Assembly: GCF_033843265.1 (NCBI RefSeq)
Contig: NZ_JAWXRD010000038.1
Location: forward strand, 55,152 to 119,151
Source: Scandinavium lactucae
GTDB taxonomy: Bacteria > Pseudomonadota > Gammaproteobacteria > Enterobacterales > Enterobacteriaceae
Length of the DNA: 64,000 bases
Direction of reading: 5' to 3'
The first letter of the stretch is position 1. Every line of letters begins with the position of its first letter. Under the pieces are notes generated by a model. The model ran no database searches. It was given only the letters and a program-made list of their open reading frames with translations, and was not told where the DNA came from. The translations under genes and the position numbers were made by a program. This document shows positions 52,042 to 60,862 of this stretch, piece by piece.

Positions 52042-53511
52042 ATGTCATCATTGCAAATTTCGCAAGGCACGTTTCGTCTTAGCGATACAAAAACGCTCTC
52101 TATTGCCGAGTTAACCGTTCGTTCCGGCGAGTCCTGGGCCTTTGTCGGCAGCAACGGCAGCGGTAAGTCGGCGCTGGCCCGCGCACTCTCCGGCGAACTG
52201 ACGCTGCTTACCGGCACGCGTGTAAGCCAGTTCACTCGCCCGACCCGCCTCTCGTTTGAGCAATTACAGAAGCTGGTCAGCGACGAGTGGCAGCGCAACA
52301 ATACTGATTTACTGAGCCCTGGCGAAGAAGACACCGGCCGCACTACCGCTGAAATTATCCAGAATGAGGTGAAGGACGCCGCACGCTGTGACGCGCTGGC
52401 GACCCGGTTTGGCATCCCTCACCTGCTCGATCGTCGTTTCAAATATCTGTCCACGGGCGAAACCCGCAAAGCGCTGCTGTGCCAGACACTGATGAATACC
52501 CCGGACCTGCTCATCCTCGATGAACCCTTCGACGGGCTGGACGTGGCATCGCGCAAAACCTTAGCCGAGCTGTTGGCCACTCTGCATCTTGACGGCCTGA
52601 CGCTGGTGCTGGTGTTGAACCGCTTTGATGAAATTCCCGAATTCGTCCAGTTTGCTGGCGTGCTGGCTGACTGCACGTTACTGGAAACCGGCGCGAAAAA
52701 AGGCCTGCTTGAACAGGCGTTGATTGCCCAACTGGCACACAGCGAAAAGCTGTCAGGCATCGCCCTGCCCGAACCGGACGCCCCCCCTGCCCGTCTTACG
52801 CTCCCGGAGGATCAGCCGCGCATTGTGCTCAATAACGGGAATGTGTCCTATAACGATAAACCGATCATTAACGCGCTGAGCTGGACGGTAAACCCCGGCG
52901 AGCACTGGCAAATTATCGGGCCCAACGGTGCGGGAAAATCGACGCTGTTAAGCCTCGTGACCGGCGACCATCCGCAGGGTTACAGTAATGATTTGACGCT
53001 ATTTGGCCGACGTCGCGGCAGCGGAGAAACCATCTGGGATATTAAAAAGCACATCGGCTATGTCAGCAGCAGCCTGCATCTTGATTACCGCGTCAGCACC
53101 AATGTGCGTAACGTGATCCTCTCCGGCTTTTTTGACTCGATTGGTATTTATCAGGCTGTTTCTGACAAGCAGCATAAGCTGGCGCAGGGCTGGCTGGATA
53201 TTCTCGGGATCGACAAACGTACCGCCGATGCACCTTTCCACAGCCTGTCGTGGGGACAGCAACGGCTGGCGCTGATTGTTCGCGCCCTGGTGAAACATCC
53301 GACCCTGCTTATTCTGGACGAGCCATTGCAGGGACTTGATCCGCTCAATCGCCAGTTGGTGCGCCGCTTTATTGATGTACTGATAAGCGAAGGCAACACC
53401 CAGCTACTGTTCGTGTCGCATCACGCCGAAGATGCCCCGGACTGCATCACCCATCGCTTAACGTTTGTGGCCGAAGAAAACGGCTACGGCTATGCAATTG
53501 GGGCACGGTAA
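52042..53511 (+). CDS. modF: tandem ABC ATPase ModF
   Basis: 489 residues from ATG 52042 (MSSLQISQGTFRLSDTKT), with two ATPase domains. NBD1: GSNGSGKSAL, STGETRKALLCQ signature, LLILDEPFDGLD. NBD2: GPNGAGKSTL, SWGQQRLALIV signature, LLILDEPLQGLDP. Similar to photorepair protein PhrA. It lies in the modE-modF unit but has no permease partner, and its role in molybdate physiology is unproven. Confidence 0.95.
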   Translation: MSSLQISQGTFRLSDTKTLSIAELTVRSGESWAFVGSNGSGKSALARALSGELTLLTGTRVSQFTRPTRLSFEQLQKLVSDEWQRNNTDLLSPGEEDTGRTTAEIIQNEVKDAARCDALATRFGIPHLLDRRFKYLSTGETRKALLCQTLMNTPDLLILDEPFDGLDVASRKTLAELLATLHLDGLTLVLVLNRFDEIPEFVQFAGVLADCTLLETGAKKGLLEQALIAQLAHSEKLSGIALPEPDAPPARLTLPEDQPRIVLNNGNVSYNDKPIINALSWTVNPGEHWQIIGPNGAGKSTLLSLVTGDHPQGYSNDLTLFGRRRGSGETIWDIKKHIGYVSSSLHLDYRVSTNVRNVILSGFFDSIGIYQAVSDKQHKLAQGWLDILGIDKRTADAPFHSLSWGQQRLALIVRALVKHPTLLILDEPLQGLDPLNRQLVRRFIDVLISEGNTQLLFVSHHAEDAPDCITHRLTFVAEENGYGYAIGAR

Positions 53512-53622
53512 GTTTACCTCGCGGGAGTTTCGGCTCCCGCTTTTCAGATAAAGAGCAACACCCCTTCACAGTCTCTTTGATTTATAATGCAAAATCTGCA
53601 GGTTTCAGGAACAAAACACACC

Positions 53623-53638
53623 GTGTAAACGATTCCAC
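53623..53638 (+). promoter_or_regulatory. gal external operator OE
   Basis: GTGTAAACGATTCCAC is identical to the E. coli GalR/GalS operator OE, upstream of the gal promoters. Confidence 0.93.
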
Positions 53639-53640
53639 TA

Positions 53641-53690
53641 ATCTATTCCATGTCACACTTTTTTTATCTCTGTTATGCTAGTCTTATTAC
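53641..53690 (+). promoter_or_regulatory. gal promoter region with CRP site
   Basis: TATTCCATGTCACACTTTTT (from 53644) matches the E. coli gal CRP site. TATGCTA (53674-53680) is the P2 -10 element. The overlapping P1 -10, TATGGT in E. coli, reads TAGTCT here. The leader CATACCATAAGCCTAATGGAG up to galE is otherwise conserved. Confidence 0.85.
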
Positions 53691-53716
53691 ATACCATAAG
53701 CCTAATGGAGCGAAAA

Positions 53717-54733
53717 ATGAGAGTTCTGGTTACGGGTGGTAGCGGTTACATTGGCAGCCATACTTGTGTACAGTTACTGAAACAAGGCCACGACGTCATT
53801 ATTCTGGATAACCTCTGTAACAGTAAGCGCAGCGTGTTACCGGTGATTGAACGTCTGGGCGGGAAACAGCCGATTTTCGTTGAAGGCGATATTCGCAACG
53901 AAGCGCTGATGACCGAAGTACTCCACGATCACGCGATTGATACCGTGATCCACTTCGCGGGCCTGAAAGCCGTCGGTGAATCCGTCGCCAAGCCGCTGGA
54001 ATACTACGATAACAACGTAAACGGCACCCTACGTCTGATTGCCGCCATGCGCGCCGCCAACGTCAAAAACTTCATCTTCAGCTCTTCCGCTACCGTTTAC
54101 GGCGATCAACCCAAAATCCCTTACGCCGAAAGTTTCCCAACCGGCACGCCGCAAAGCCCGTACGGCAAGAGTAAGCTGATGGTCGAGCAAATCCTGACTG
54201 ACCTGCAGAAAGCCCAGCCAGAGTGGAGCATTGCCCTGCTGCGCTATTTCAACCCGGTGGGGGCGCATCCGTCAGGCGATATGGGTGAAGACCCGCAGGG
54301 CATTCCTAATAACCTGATGCCGTACATCGCGCAGGTTGCGGTAGGCCGCCGTGAATCGCTGGCGATCTTTGGCAACGATTACCCGACCGAAGACGGCACC
54401 GGCGTGCGCGATTACATTCACGTCATGGATCTCGCCGATGGCCACGTTGCGGCGATGGAAAAACTGGCTGAAAAACCGGGCGTTCACATTTATAACCTCG
54501 GTGCCGGAGTCGGTAGCAGCGTGCTGGACGTGGTTAATGCCTTCAGCAAAGCCTGCGGCAAACCGGTTAATCATCATTTTGCGCCACGCCGCGACGGTGA
54601 CCTCCCGGCCTACTGGGCTGATGCGAGCAAAGCCGACCGTGAACTTGACTGGCGCGTTACCCGTACTCTTGACGAAATGGCGCAAGACACCTGGCACTGG
54701 CAGTCACGCCATCCGCAGGGTTATCCCGACTAA
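53717..54733 (+). CDS. galE: UDP-glucose 4-epimerase GalE
   Basis: NAD-dependent interconversion of UDP-galactose and UDP-glucose. 338 residues from ATG 53717 (MRVLVTGGSGYIGSHT). Rossmann motif TGGSGYIGSH (7-16), catalytic Ser-Tyr-Lys as SSSATVYG and SPYGKSKLMVEQ (Tyr about 149). ATGGAG ribosome site. The first codons also contain the internal gal operator. First gene of galETKM. Confidence 0.97.
   Translation: MRVLVTGGSGYIGSHTCVQLLKQGHDVIILDNLCNSKRSVLPVIERLGGKQPIFVEGDIRNEALMTEVLHDHAIDTVIHFAGLKAVGESVAKPLEYYDNNVNGTLRLIAAMRAANVKNFIFSSSATVYGDQPKIPYAESFPTGTPQSPYGKSKLMVEQILTDLQKAQPEWSIALLRYFNPVGAHPSGDMGEDPQGIPNNLMPYIAQVAVGRRESLAIFGNDYPTEDGTGVRDYIHVMDLADGHVAAMEKLAEKPGVHIYNLGAGVGSSVLDVVNAFSKACGKPVNHHFAPRRDGDLPAYWADASKADRELDWRVTRTLDEMAQDTWHWQSRHPQGYPD
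53736..53751 (+). promoter_or_regulatory. gal internal operator OI inside galE
   Basis: GTGGTAGCGGTTACAT equals E. coli OI. Centre-to-centre distance to OE is 113 bp, as in E. coli, preserving the helical phase needed for the GalR-HU repression loop. Confidence 0.92.
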
Positions 54734-54742
54734 GGATTTGTC

Positions 54743-55789
54743 ATGACTCAATTTAACCCCGTCGATCACCCGCACCGCCGCTTCAACCCGTTAACCGGGC
54801 AGTGGATCCTGGTGTCGCCGCATCGCGCCAAGCGCCCCTGGCAGGGGGCGCAGGAAACGCCAGCGAAACAAACGCTGCCGACGCACGATCCTGATTGCTT
54901 CCTGTGTCCGGGCAACACCCGCGTCACCGGCGACAAAAACCCGCAGTACAGCGGCACCTACGTGTTCACCAACGACTTTGCCGCGCTGATGACCGATACG
55001 CCAGATGCCCCGCAAACCGACGATCCGCTGATGCGTTGTGAAAGCGCGCGCGGCACCAGCCGGGTTATCTGTTTCTCGCCGGATCACAGTAAAACGCTGC
55101 CTGAGCTGAGCGTCAGCGCACTCGAAGAAGTGGTGCAAACCTGGCAGCAGCAAACCGCTGATTTAGGTCAACGCTATCCGTGGGTTCAGGTTTTCGAAAA
55201 CAAAGGCGCGGCGATGGGCTGTTCCAACCCGCATCCGCACGGCCAGGTTTGGGCTAACAGCTTCTTACCGAACGAAGCTGAACGCGAAGACCGTCTGCAA
55301 CAAGCGTATTTCGCCGAGCAGGGTTCTCCAATGCTGGTGGACTACGTGCAACGTGAACTCGCAGACGGCAGCCGCACGGTGGTGGAAACCGAACACTGGC
55401 TGGCGGTAGTTCCTTACTGGGCAGCCTGGCCGTTTGAAACCCTGCTGCTGCCGAAGGCCCACGTGCTGCGTATTACCGATTTAACCGATGCCCAGCGCGC
55501 CGACCTGGCGCTGGCGTTGAAAAAACTGACCAGCCGTTACGACAACCTGTTCCAGTGCTCCTTCCCGTACTCAATGGGCTGGCACGGTGCGCCGTTCAAT
55601 GGCGAAGAGAATTCACACTGGCAGCTCCATGCCCATTTCTACCCACCTCTGCTGCGCTCGGCGAGCGTACGTAAATTTATGGTCGGTTACGAAATGCTGG
55701 CAGAAACCCAGCGCGACCTGACGGCGGAGCAAGCCGCTGAACGCCTGCGCGCCGTCAGTGACGTCCACTATCGCGAATCAGGAGTCTAA
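54743..55789 (+). CDS. galT: galactose-1-phosphate uridylyltransferase GalT
   Basis: 348 residues. HIT-superfamily enzyme of the Leloir pathway. Zinc-binding Cys pair in CFLCPGNTRVTGD (about 52-55), the catalytic His in GCSNPHPHGQVWA (about 160-168) and the second conserved His pair in HWQLHAHFYPP. 9 bp after galE. Confidence 0.97.
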   Translation: MTQFNPVDHPHRRFNPLTGQWILVSPHRAKRPWQGAQETPAKQTLPTHDPDCFLCPGNTRVTGDKNPQYSGTYVFTNDFAALMTDTPDAPQTDDPLMRCESARGTSRVICFSPDHSKTLPELSVSALEEVVQTWQQQTADLGQRYPWVQVFENKGAAMGCSNPHPHGQVWANSFLPNEAEREDRLQQAYFAEQGSPMLVDYVQRELADGSRTVVETEHWLAVVPYWAAWPFETLLLPKAHVLRITDLTDAQRADLALALKKLTSRYDNLFQCSFPYSMGWHGAPFNGEENSHWQLHAHFYPPLLRSASVRKFMVGYEMLAETQRDLTAEQAAERLRAVSDVHYRESGV

Positions 55790-55794
55790 AAATA

Positions 55795-56943
55795 ATGAGT
55801 CTGAAAGAGAAAACCATGTCCCTGTTTGCTGAGAAATTTGGCTACCCTGCCAACCACACGATCCAGGCCCCGGGCCGCGTGAACCTGATTGGCGAACACA
55901 CCGATTACAACGACGGCTTTGTGCTGCCATGCGCCATTGATTACCAGACGGTGATTAGCTGTGCCCCTCGCCAGGACCGCACCGTGCGGGTGATCGCCGC
56001 CGATTATGATAACCAAACCGATGAATTTTCTCTCGATGCGCCGATTGTCAGCCACGACACGCAGCAATGGTCCAATTACGTGCGCGGCGTGGTCAAGCAT
56101 CTGCAAAAACGTAACCCTAATTTTGCGGGCGTCGATATGGTTATTAGCGGCGACGTGCCGCAGGGTGCGGGCCTGAGTTCCTCGGCATCACTGGAAGTCG
56201 CGGTCGGAACCGTATTCCAGCAGCTTTATCACCTGCCGCTCGACGGGGCGCAAATCGCCCTCAACGGTCAGGAAGCGGAGAACCAGTTTGTCGGCTGTAA
56301 TTGCGGCATTATGGATCAGCTGATTTCAGCGCTGGGTAAGAAAGACCACGCGCTGCTGCTCGACTGCCGCACGCTTGGCACCAAAGCGGTATCGATGCCG
56401 AAAGGCGCGGCGGTGATTATCATTAACAGTAACTTTAAGCGCACCCTGGTCGGCAGCGAGTACAACACCCGCCGCGAACAGTGTGAAACGGGCGCTCGTT
56501 TCTTCCAACAGCCTGCCCTACGCGATGTGTCGCTGGAAAAATTCAACGCCGTAGCGCATGAGCTGGATCCGGTGGTCGCTAAACGCGTGCGTCATGTGCT
56601 GACCGAGAACGCACGTACCGTTGAAGCCGCTTCCGCACTGGAGAAAGGCGACCTGAAACGTATGGGCGAACTGATGGCGGAGTCTCATGCCTCAATGCGT
56701 GACGATTTCGAAATCACCGTGCCACAAATTGATACCCTGGTGGAGATTGTCAAAGCGACCATCGGCGATACAGGCGGGGTGCGCATGACCGGTGGCGGCT
56801 TCGGCGGTTGTATCGTGGCGCTGGTACCAGAAGAACGGGTGCCTGCGGTGCAAGAGGCCGTTGCGGCACAGTATCATGCCAAAACCGGTATCAAAGAAAC
56901 CTTCTACGTGTGTAAAGCATCACAAGGAGCGGGCCAGTGCTAA
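55795..56943 (+). CDS. galK: galactokinase GalK
   Basis: GHMP-family sugar kinase, 382 residues, as in E. coli. Galactose motif GRVNLIGEHTDYNDGFVLP (about 29-47), ATP loop PQGAGLSSSASLEVAVG (about 121-137), catalytic Asp region CGIMDQLISALG, and C-terminal GVRMTGGGFGGCIVAL. 5 bp after galT; overlaps galM by 7 bp. Confidence 0.97.
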   Translation: MSLKEKTMSLFAEKFGYPANHTIQAPGRVNLIGEHTDYNDGFVLPCAIDYQTVISCAPRQDRTVRVIAADYDNQTDEFSLDAPIVSHDTQQWSNYVRGVVKHLQKRNPNFAGVDMVISGDVPQGAGLSSSASLEVAVGTVFQQLYHLPLDGAQIALNGQEAENQFVGCNCGIMDQLISALGKKDHALLLDCRTLGTKAVSMPKGAAVIIINSNFKRTLVGSEYNTRREQCETGARFFQQPALRDVSLEKFNAVAHELDPVVAKRVRHVLTENARTVEAASALEKGDLKRMGELMAESHASMRDDFEITVPQIDTLVEIVKATIGDTGGVRMTGGGFGGCIVALVPEERVPAVQEAVAAQYHAKTGIKETFYVCKASQGAGQC

Positions 56944-57977
56944 AAGAAATTCCGACTCTGGCTCCTGACGGCCTGCCTTTCCGCCTGCTGACCCTGCGCA
57001 ACGGCGCGGGGATGGTAGTCACACTGATGGACTGGGGCGCGACGCTGCTTTCGGCCCGCGTTCCGATGCAGGATGGCACCGTCCGTGAAGCGCTGCTTGG
57101 CTGCGCCAGCCCGGAACACTACCCGTCTCAGGCGGCTTATCTTGGTGCCTCCGTAGGGCGTTACGCGAACCGTATCGCCGACAGTCGCTTCACCCTTGGG
57201 GGGACGACCTATGAATTGACCCCGAACCAGGGGCCAAATCAGCTGCATGGCGGCCCGGATGGATTTGATAAGCGTCGCTGGCGGGTAGTGAATCAGAATG
57301 ACGAATCGGTGCTGTTTGCGCTCGAATCAGCCGATGGCGATCAGGGCTTTCCCGGTAATCTCAGCGCCACGGCGCATTATCGTCTGACCGATGATAACCG
57401 CATCGCCATTGAATACCGTGCCACCGTCGATAAAGCCTGCCCGGTGAACCTGACAAATCACGTCTATTTCAACCTCGACGGCGGTCAAAGTGACGTGCGC
57501 CAGCACAAGCTGCACATTGCGGCTGAAACATATCTCCCGGTCGATGAGATGGGCATTCCGCGCAGCGGGCTGAAAAACGTGGAACAAACCAGTTTCGATT
57601 TCCGCCAACCAAAGGTCATCGCCAGCGCCTTTTTAAGCGACGACGATCAGCGCCAGGTAAAGGGTTACGATCACGCCTTTTTACTCTCGACCCAGGGCGA
57701 CATCTCCCATCCGGCGGCAGTGGTGTGGTCGGCTGATGAAAAATTGCAGCTCAAGGTCTTCACTACCGCGCCTGCGCTACAATTCTATTCCGGTAATTAT
57801 CTGGGAGGTACGCCGTCCCGGGAACCCGAGCCCTATGCCGACTGGCAAGGGCTGGCGCTCGAAAGCGAATTCCTGCCGGACAGCCCTAATCATCCGGAAT
57901 GGCCGCAGCCCGACTGCGTGTTACTCCCGGGTGAAGAGTACGTCAGCGTTACCGAATACCAGTTTACCTCGTTGTAA
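56937..57977 (+). CDS. galM: aldose 1-epimerase GalM
   Basis: Mutarotase, 346 residues. Beta-sandwich protein with substrate residues in GRYANRIADSRF, catalytic His in NQLHGGPDGFDKR (about 104) and NLTNHVYFNLDG (about 175), and Glu in GLALESEFLPDSPNHPEWP (about 309). Start (codon GTG at 56937, overlapping the galK stop) agrees with E. coli, giving MLKEIPTLAPDGLPF. Last gene of the operon. Confidence 0.96.
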   Translation: MLKEIPTLAPDGLPFRLLTLRNGAGMVVTLMDWGATLLSARVPMQDGTVREALLGCASPEHYPSQAAYLGASVGRYANRIADSRFTLGGTTYELTPNQGPNQLHGGPDGFDKRRWRVVNQNDESVLFALESADGDQGFPGNLSATAHYRLTDDNRIAIEYRATVDKACPVNLTNHVYFNLDGGQSDVRQHKLHIAAETYLPVDEMGIPRSGLKNVEQTSFDFRQPKVIASAFLSDDDQRQVKGYDHAFLLSTQGDISHPAAVVWSADEKLQLKVFTTAPALQFYSGNYLGGTPSREPEPYADWQGLALESEFLPDSPNHPEWPQPDCVLLPGEEYVSVTEYQFTSL

Positions 57978-57983
57978 TCCCTG

Positions 57984-58008
57984 CCCTCCTTTCGGAGGGC
58001 TTTTTTTC
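57984..58008 (+). terminator. terminator of galETKM
   Basis: CCCTCC-TTTC-GGAGGG followed by C and seven T residues, 7 bp after the galM stop. Confidence 0.93.
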
Positions 58009-58138
58009 GCCAACTTGCTGAAAGTCCCGCCACTTACCGACAAATATACAACTGCTGATTCACAAGCCGCTTACACTACGCCGCTATTTTCGCTATGGTT
58101 AAGGATAAGCGTTGCCGTTGGTTATAAGGCGGCAATAT

Positions 58139-58157
58139 AATGAGAATTGTTATCATT
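58139..58157 (+). promoter_or_regulatory. Fur box upstream of gpmA
   Basis: AATGAGAATTGTTATCATT is a close match to the 19-bp Fur consensus, including the TGAGAAT-T-GTTATCA 7-1-7 core. It is 23 bp before the gpmA start. Iron control of gpmA is known in E. coli. Confidence 0.82.
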
Positions 58158-58180
58158 CAATCTAGTTCAGGAGTAACGGT

Positions 58181-58933
58181 ATGGCTGTAACTAAGCTTGT
58201 GCTTGTTCGCCACGGCGAAAGTCAGTGGAATAATGAAAACCGCTTCACCGGTTGGTATGACGTTGATCTGTCTGAGAAAGGCGTTGGCGAAGCTAAAGCT
58301 GCAGGTAAACTGCTGAAAGATGAAGGCTTCAGCTTTGACTTTGCTTACACCTCTGTGCTGAAACGTGCCATCCACACTCTGTGGAATGTGCTGGATGAAC
58401 TGGATCAGGCCTGGCTGCCGGTTGAGAAATCCTGGAAGCTGAACGAACGTCACTACGGTGCGCTTCAGGGTCTGAACAAAGCCGAAACCGCTGAAAAATA
58501 CGGTGACGAGCAGGTTAAGCAGTGGCGTCGTGGTTTTGCGATCACGCCTCCAGAGCTGACCAAAGATGACGAGCGCTACCCGGGTCACGACCCGCGTTAC
58601 GCGAAACTGACCGATAAAGAGCTGCCAGTCACCGAAAGCCTGGCGCTGACTATCGATCGCGTGGTGCCCTACTGGAACGAAACCATTCTGCCACGCCTGA
58701 AAAGCGGCGAGCGCGTGATTATCGCCGCTCACGGCAACTCCCTGCGTGCTCTGGTGAAATACCTGGACAACATGGGCGAAGACGAAATTCTCGAACTGAA
58801 CATCCCAACCGGCGTGCCACTGGTGTATGAATTCGACGAAAACTTCAAACCGATTAAACACTATTATCTGGGCAACGCGGACGAAATCGCAGCGAAAGCC
58901 GCGGCCGTAGCGAACCAGGGTAAAGCGAAGTAA
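58181..58933 (+). CDS. gpmA: 2,3-bisphosphoglycerate-dependent phosphoglycerate mutase GpmA
   Basis: Glycolytic mutase, 250 residues. Phospho-His in LVLVRHGESQWN (His 11), ENRFTGWYDVDLS, ERHYGALQGLNKAE, and the second His in IIAAHGNSLRAL (about 185). AGGAG ribosome site. Codon use looks like a highly expressed gene (many GGT, CTG, AAA and GAA). Monocistronic between a Fur box and a strong terminator. Confidence 0.97.
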   Translation: MAVTKLVLVRHGESQWNNENRFTGWYDVDLSEKGVGEAKAAGKLLKDEGFSFDFAYTSVLKRAIHTLWNVLDELDQAWLPVEKSWKLNERHYGALQGLNKAETAEKYGDEQVKQWRRGFAITPPELTKDDERYPGHDPRYAKLTDKELPVTESLALTIDRVVPYWNETILPRLKSGERVIIAAHGNSLRALVKYLDNMGEDEILELNIPTGVPLVYEFDENFKPIKHYYLGNADEIAAKAAAVANQGKAK

Positions 58934-58948
58934 TTTTTCGCCAGACAT

Positions 58949-58980
58949 AAAAAAAGCGTGGAGCAATCCACGCTTTTTTA
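58949..58980. terminator. bidirectional terminator between gpmA and aroG
   Basis: AAAAAAGCGTGGA-GCAA-TCCACGCTTTTTT has a strong stem and T runs on both strands, between convergent gpmA and aroG. Confidence 0.93.
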
Positions 58981-58996
58981 TTGTCTGCTGTGCCGC

Positions 58997-60049
58997 TTAG
59001 CCGCGACGCGCTTTAACCGCTGTCGCCAGCTGGCGCAATACTGCGTCAGTATCGTCCCAGCCGATGCAGGCATCGGTGATGCTCTTGCCATAAGTCAGCG
59101 GCTCACCGCTTTCCAGATTCTGATTGCCTTCAACCAGATGGCTTTCAATCATCACCCCGACAATCGCTTTCTCGCCAGAGGCAATCTGCCCGGCCACATC
59201 CGTCGCGACGTCCATTTGCTTTTTGAATTGCTTGCTGGAGTTCGCGTGGCTGAAGTCGATCATCACCTGAGCTGGCAGGCCCGCTTTTTGCAGCCCTTCT
59301 TTCACCATTGCCACGTGATGCGCGCTGTAGTTTGGCTCTTTGCCGCCGCGCAGAATAATATGGCAATCGCCGTTTCCGCTGGTGTTCACAATCGCCGAGT
59401 GGCCCCATTTGGTCACTGACAGGAAACAGTGCGGTGCGCCCGCCGCGTTAATCGCGTCTATCGCCACTTTGATGGTGCCATCGGTGCCGTTTTTGAAGCC
59501 GACCGGGCAAGACAGACCGGATGCCAGCTCGCGGTGAACCTGAGATTCGGTGGTACGCGCACCTATTGCGCCCCAGCTCATCAGGTCCGCCATGTACTGC
59601 GGGGTTATCATATCGAGGAATTCACCCGCGGCAGGCAGACCGCTATCGTTGATTTCCAGCAGCAGCTTACGAGCAATGCGCAGCCCGTCGTTGATCTGGA
59701 AGCTGTTATCCATATGCGGATCGTTAATCAGCCCTTTCCAGCCCACGGTGGTGCGTGGTTTTTCAAAGTAGACGCGCATTACGATTTCCAGCTCGCCTTT
59801 CAGCTCATCACGCAGGGTCAGCAGACGGCCAGCGTATTCTTTCGCGGCAACCGGATCGTGAATCGAGCATGGGCCGATCACCACCAGCAGGCGATCGTCG
59901 TTGCCTCTGAGGATCTTATGAATCGCTTTACGTGCGTGAGACACCGTGTTAGCGGCATTCTCCGTGGCGGGAAATTTTTCAAGGAGCGCGACGGGAGGTA
60001 ATAACTCGTTGATCTCTTTAATGCGTAAATCGTCGTTCTGATAGTTCAT
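58997..60049 (-). CDS. aroG: 3-deoxy-7-phosphoheptulonate synthase AroG (Phe-sensitive)
   Basis: DAHP synthase committing PEP and erythrose 4-phosphate to aromatic amino acids. 350 residues. VVIGPCSIHDP with the metal-ligand Cys (about 61), KPRTTVGWKGLINDP, GARTTESQVHRELASG, VMIDFSHANSSKQ. It resembles the E. coli Phe-sensitive isozyme far more than AroF or AroH (MNYQNDDLRIKEINELLPP). A TyrR box lies 70 bp upstream. Confidence 0.97.
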   Translation of the reverse strand: MNYQNDDLRIKEINELLPPVALLEKFPATENAANTVSHARKAIHKILRGNDDRLLVVIGPCSIHDPVAAKEYAGRLLTLRDELKGELEIVMRVYFEKPRTTVGWKGLINDPHMDNSFQINDGLRIARKLLLEINDSGLPAAGEFLDMITPQYMADLMSWGAIGARTTESQVHRELASGLSCPVGFKNGTDGTIKVAIDAINAAGAPHCFLSVTKWGHSAIVNTSGNGDCHIILRGGKEPNYSAHHVAMVKEGLQKAGLPAQVMIDFSHANSSKQFKKQMDVATDVAGQIASGEKAIVGVMIESHLVEGNQNLESGEPLTYGKSITDACIGWDDTDAVLRQLATAVKARRG

Positions 60050-60119
60050 TTTCTTTCCAGCGTTGCCATACTTATATAAATGAGTGCAATGCCTTCAATC
60101 TATCTCGCCAGGCTGAAAG

Positions 60120-60137
60120 TGTAAACGGGCTTTTACA
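60120..60137 (-). promoter_or_regulatory. TyrR box of aroG
   Basis: TGTAAACGGGCTTTTACA fits the TyrR consensus TGTAAA-N6-TTTACA perfectly. In E. coli aroG is repressed by TyrR with phenylalanine or tryptophan from a single strong box. Confidence 0.9.
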
Positions 60138-60205
60138 CTTGGACCGGATAATTCCTGGAATACCGCAAAAAAACGCCAGAATGTAGCGAGAAGTGAGATA
60201 TCCGC

Positions 60206-60222
60206 TACACTTTTTAAGTGTA
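60206..60222. promoter_or_regulatory. unassigned palindrome between aroG and ybgS
   Basis: TACACTTTTTAAGTGTA is a 7-3-7 inverted repeat in the otherwise featureless 60138-60367 region. It is followed by AATCC and lies about 150 bp upstream of ybgS. Possibly an operator; the regulator is unknown. Confidence 0.4.
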
Positions 60223-60367
60223 AATCCTGAGATTTGATTAATTAACAAGATTCCAGACTGACATAAATCAGGATCGCGGAATCTTTAGCCACTGTGCAGT
60301 ACATACAGTCAGAAATGCACTGTTGGAAGAAGTTATCCGACCTAACGACCATAACAGGAGCATCCCC

Positions 60368-60745
60368 ATGAAAAACAAAACACTGGCAACGCTTTTCCTG
60401 ACCGCAACCCTTTCGCTGATGAGTGGGGCTGCTTTAGCTGCAGACAGCGCGTCGGATAATAATGGGCAGGCCAATGCCGCTGCCTCCGCCGGACAAGTTG
60501 CCCCTGATGCCAAACAGAATGTGGCACCTAACGGCGTAGACAACAGCAATGTGAACACCCAATCGAGCGGCACGATGATGCATCCGAATGGTTCAAGCAG
60601 CGATGCACAGCACATGAGTAAGGATGAAATCCATAAAAACTCAATGTGTAAAGACGGTAAGTGCCCGGATATCAACAAGAAAGTTGAAACCGGTGACGGT
60701 ATTAACAACGATGCAAATACCAAAACCGACGGTACTACCCAGTAA
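60368..60745 (+). CDS. ybgS: YbgS-like periplasmic protein
   Basis: 125 residues, homologue of E. coli YbgS (126). Signal peptide about 1-24 (LFLTATLSLMSGAALA), then a polar, Asn/Asp/Ala-rich mature chain with low sequence complexity (NNGQANAAASAGQ, DNSNVNTQSSG) and a C-x4-C pair (SMCKDGKCPD). Probably exported and largely disordered; function unknown. AGGAG ribosome site before ATG 60368. Confidence 0.93.
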   Translation: MKNKTLATLFLTATLSLMSGAALAADSASDNNGQANAAASAGQVAPDAKQNVAPNGVDNSNVNTQSSGTMMHPNGSSSDAQHMSKDEIHKNSMCKDGKCPDINKKVETGDGINNDANTKTDGTTQ

Positions 60746-60768
60746 TTATCGTTCTGCCCTACCCGCCA

Positions 60769-60796
60769 AAGGAGAGCCTCGCTCTCCTTAATTTTT
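60769..60796 (+). terminator. terminator of ybgS
   Basis: AAGGAGAG-CCTCG-CTCTCCTT followed by AATTTTT, 24 bp after the ybgS stop. Confidence 0.88.
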
Positions 60797-60862
60797 GGGC
60801 GAATTCGCAAAAAATCTGTAATGATGTCATACACTAACTCTTAAACATCACAGGATTTGTGT

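Noticed and set aside
52042..53511. ModF as a fused permease/ATPase
   Set aside because: Only two soluble ATPase domains are visible, with no membrane segments.
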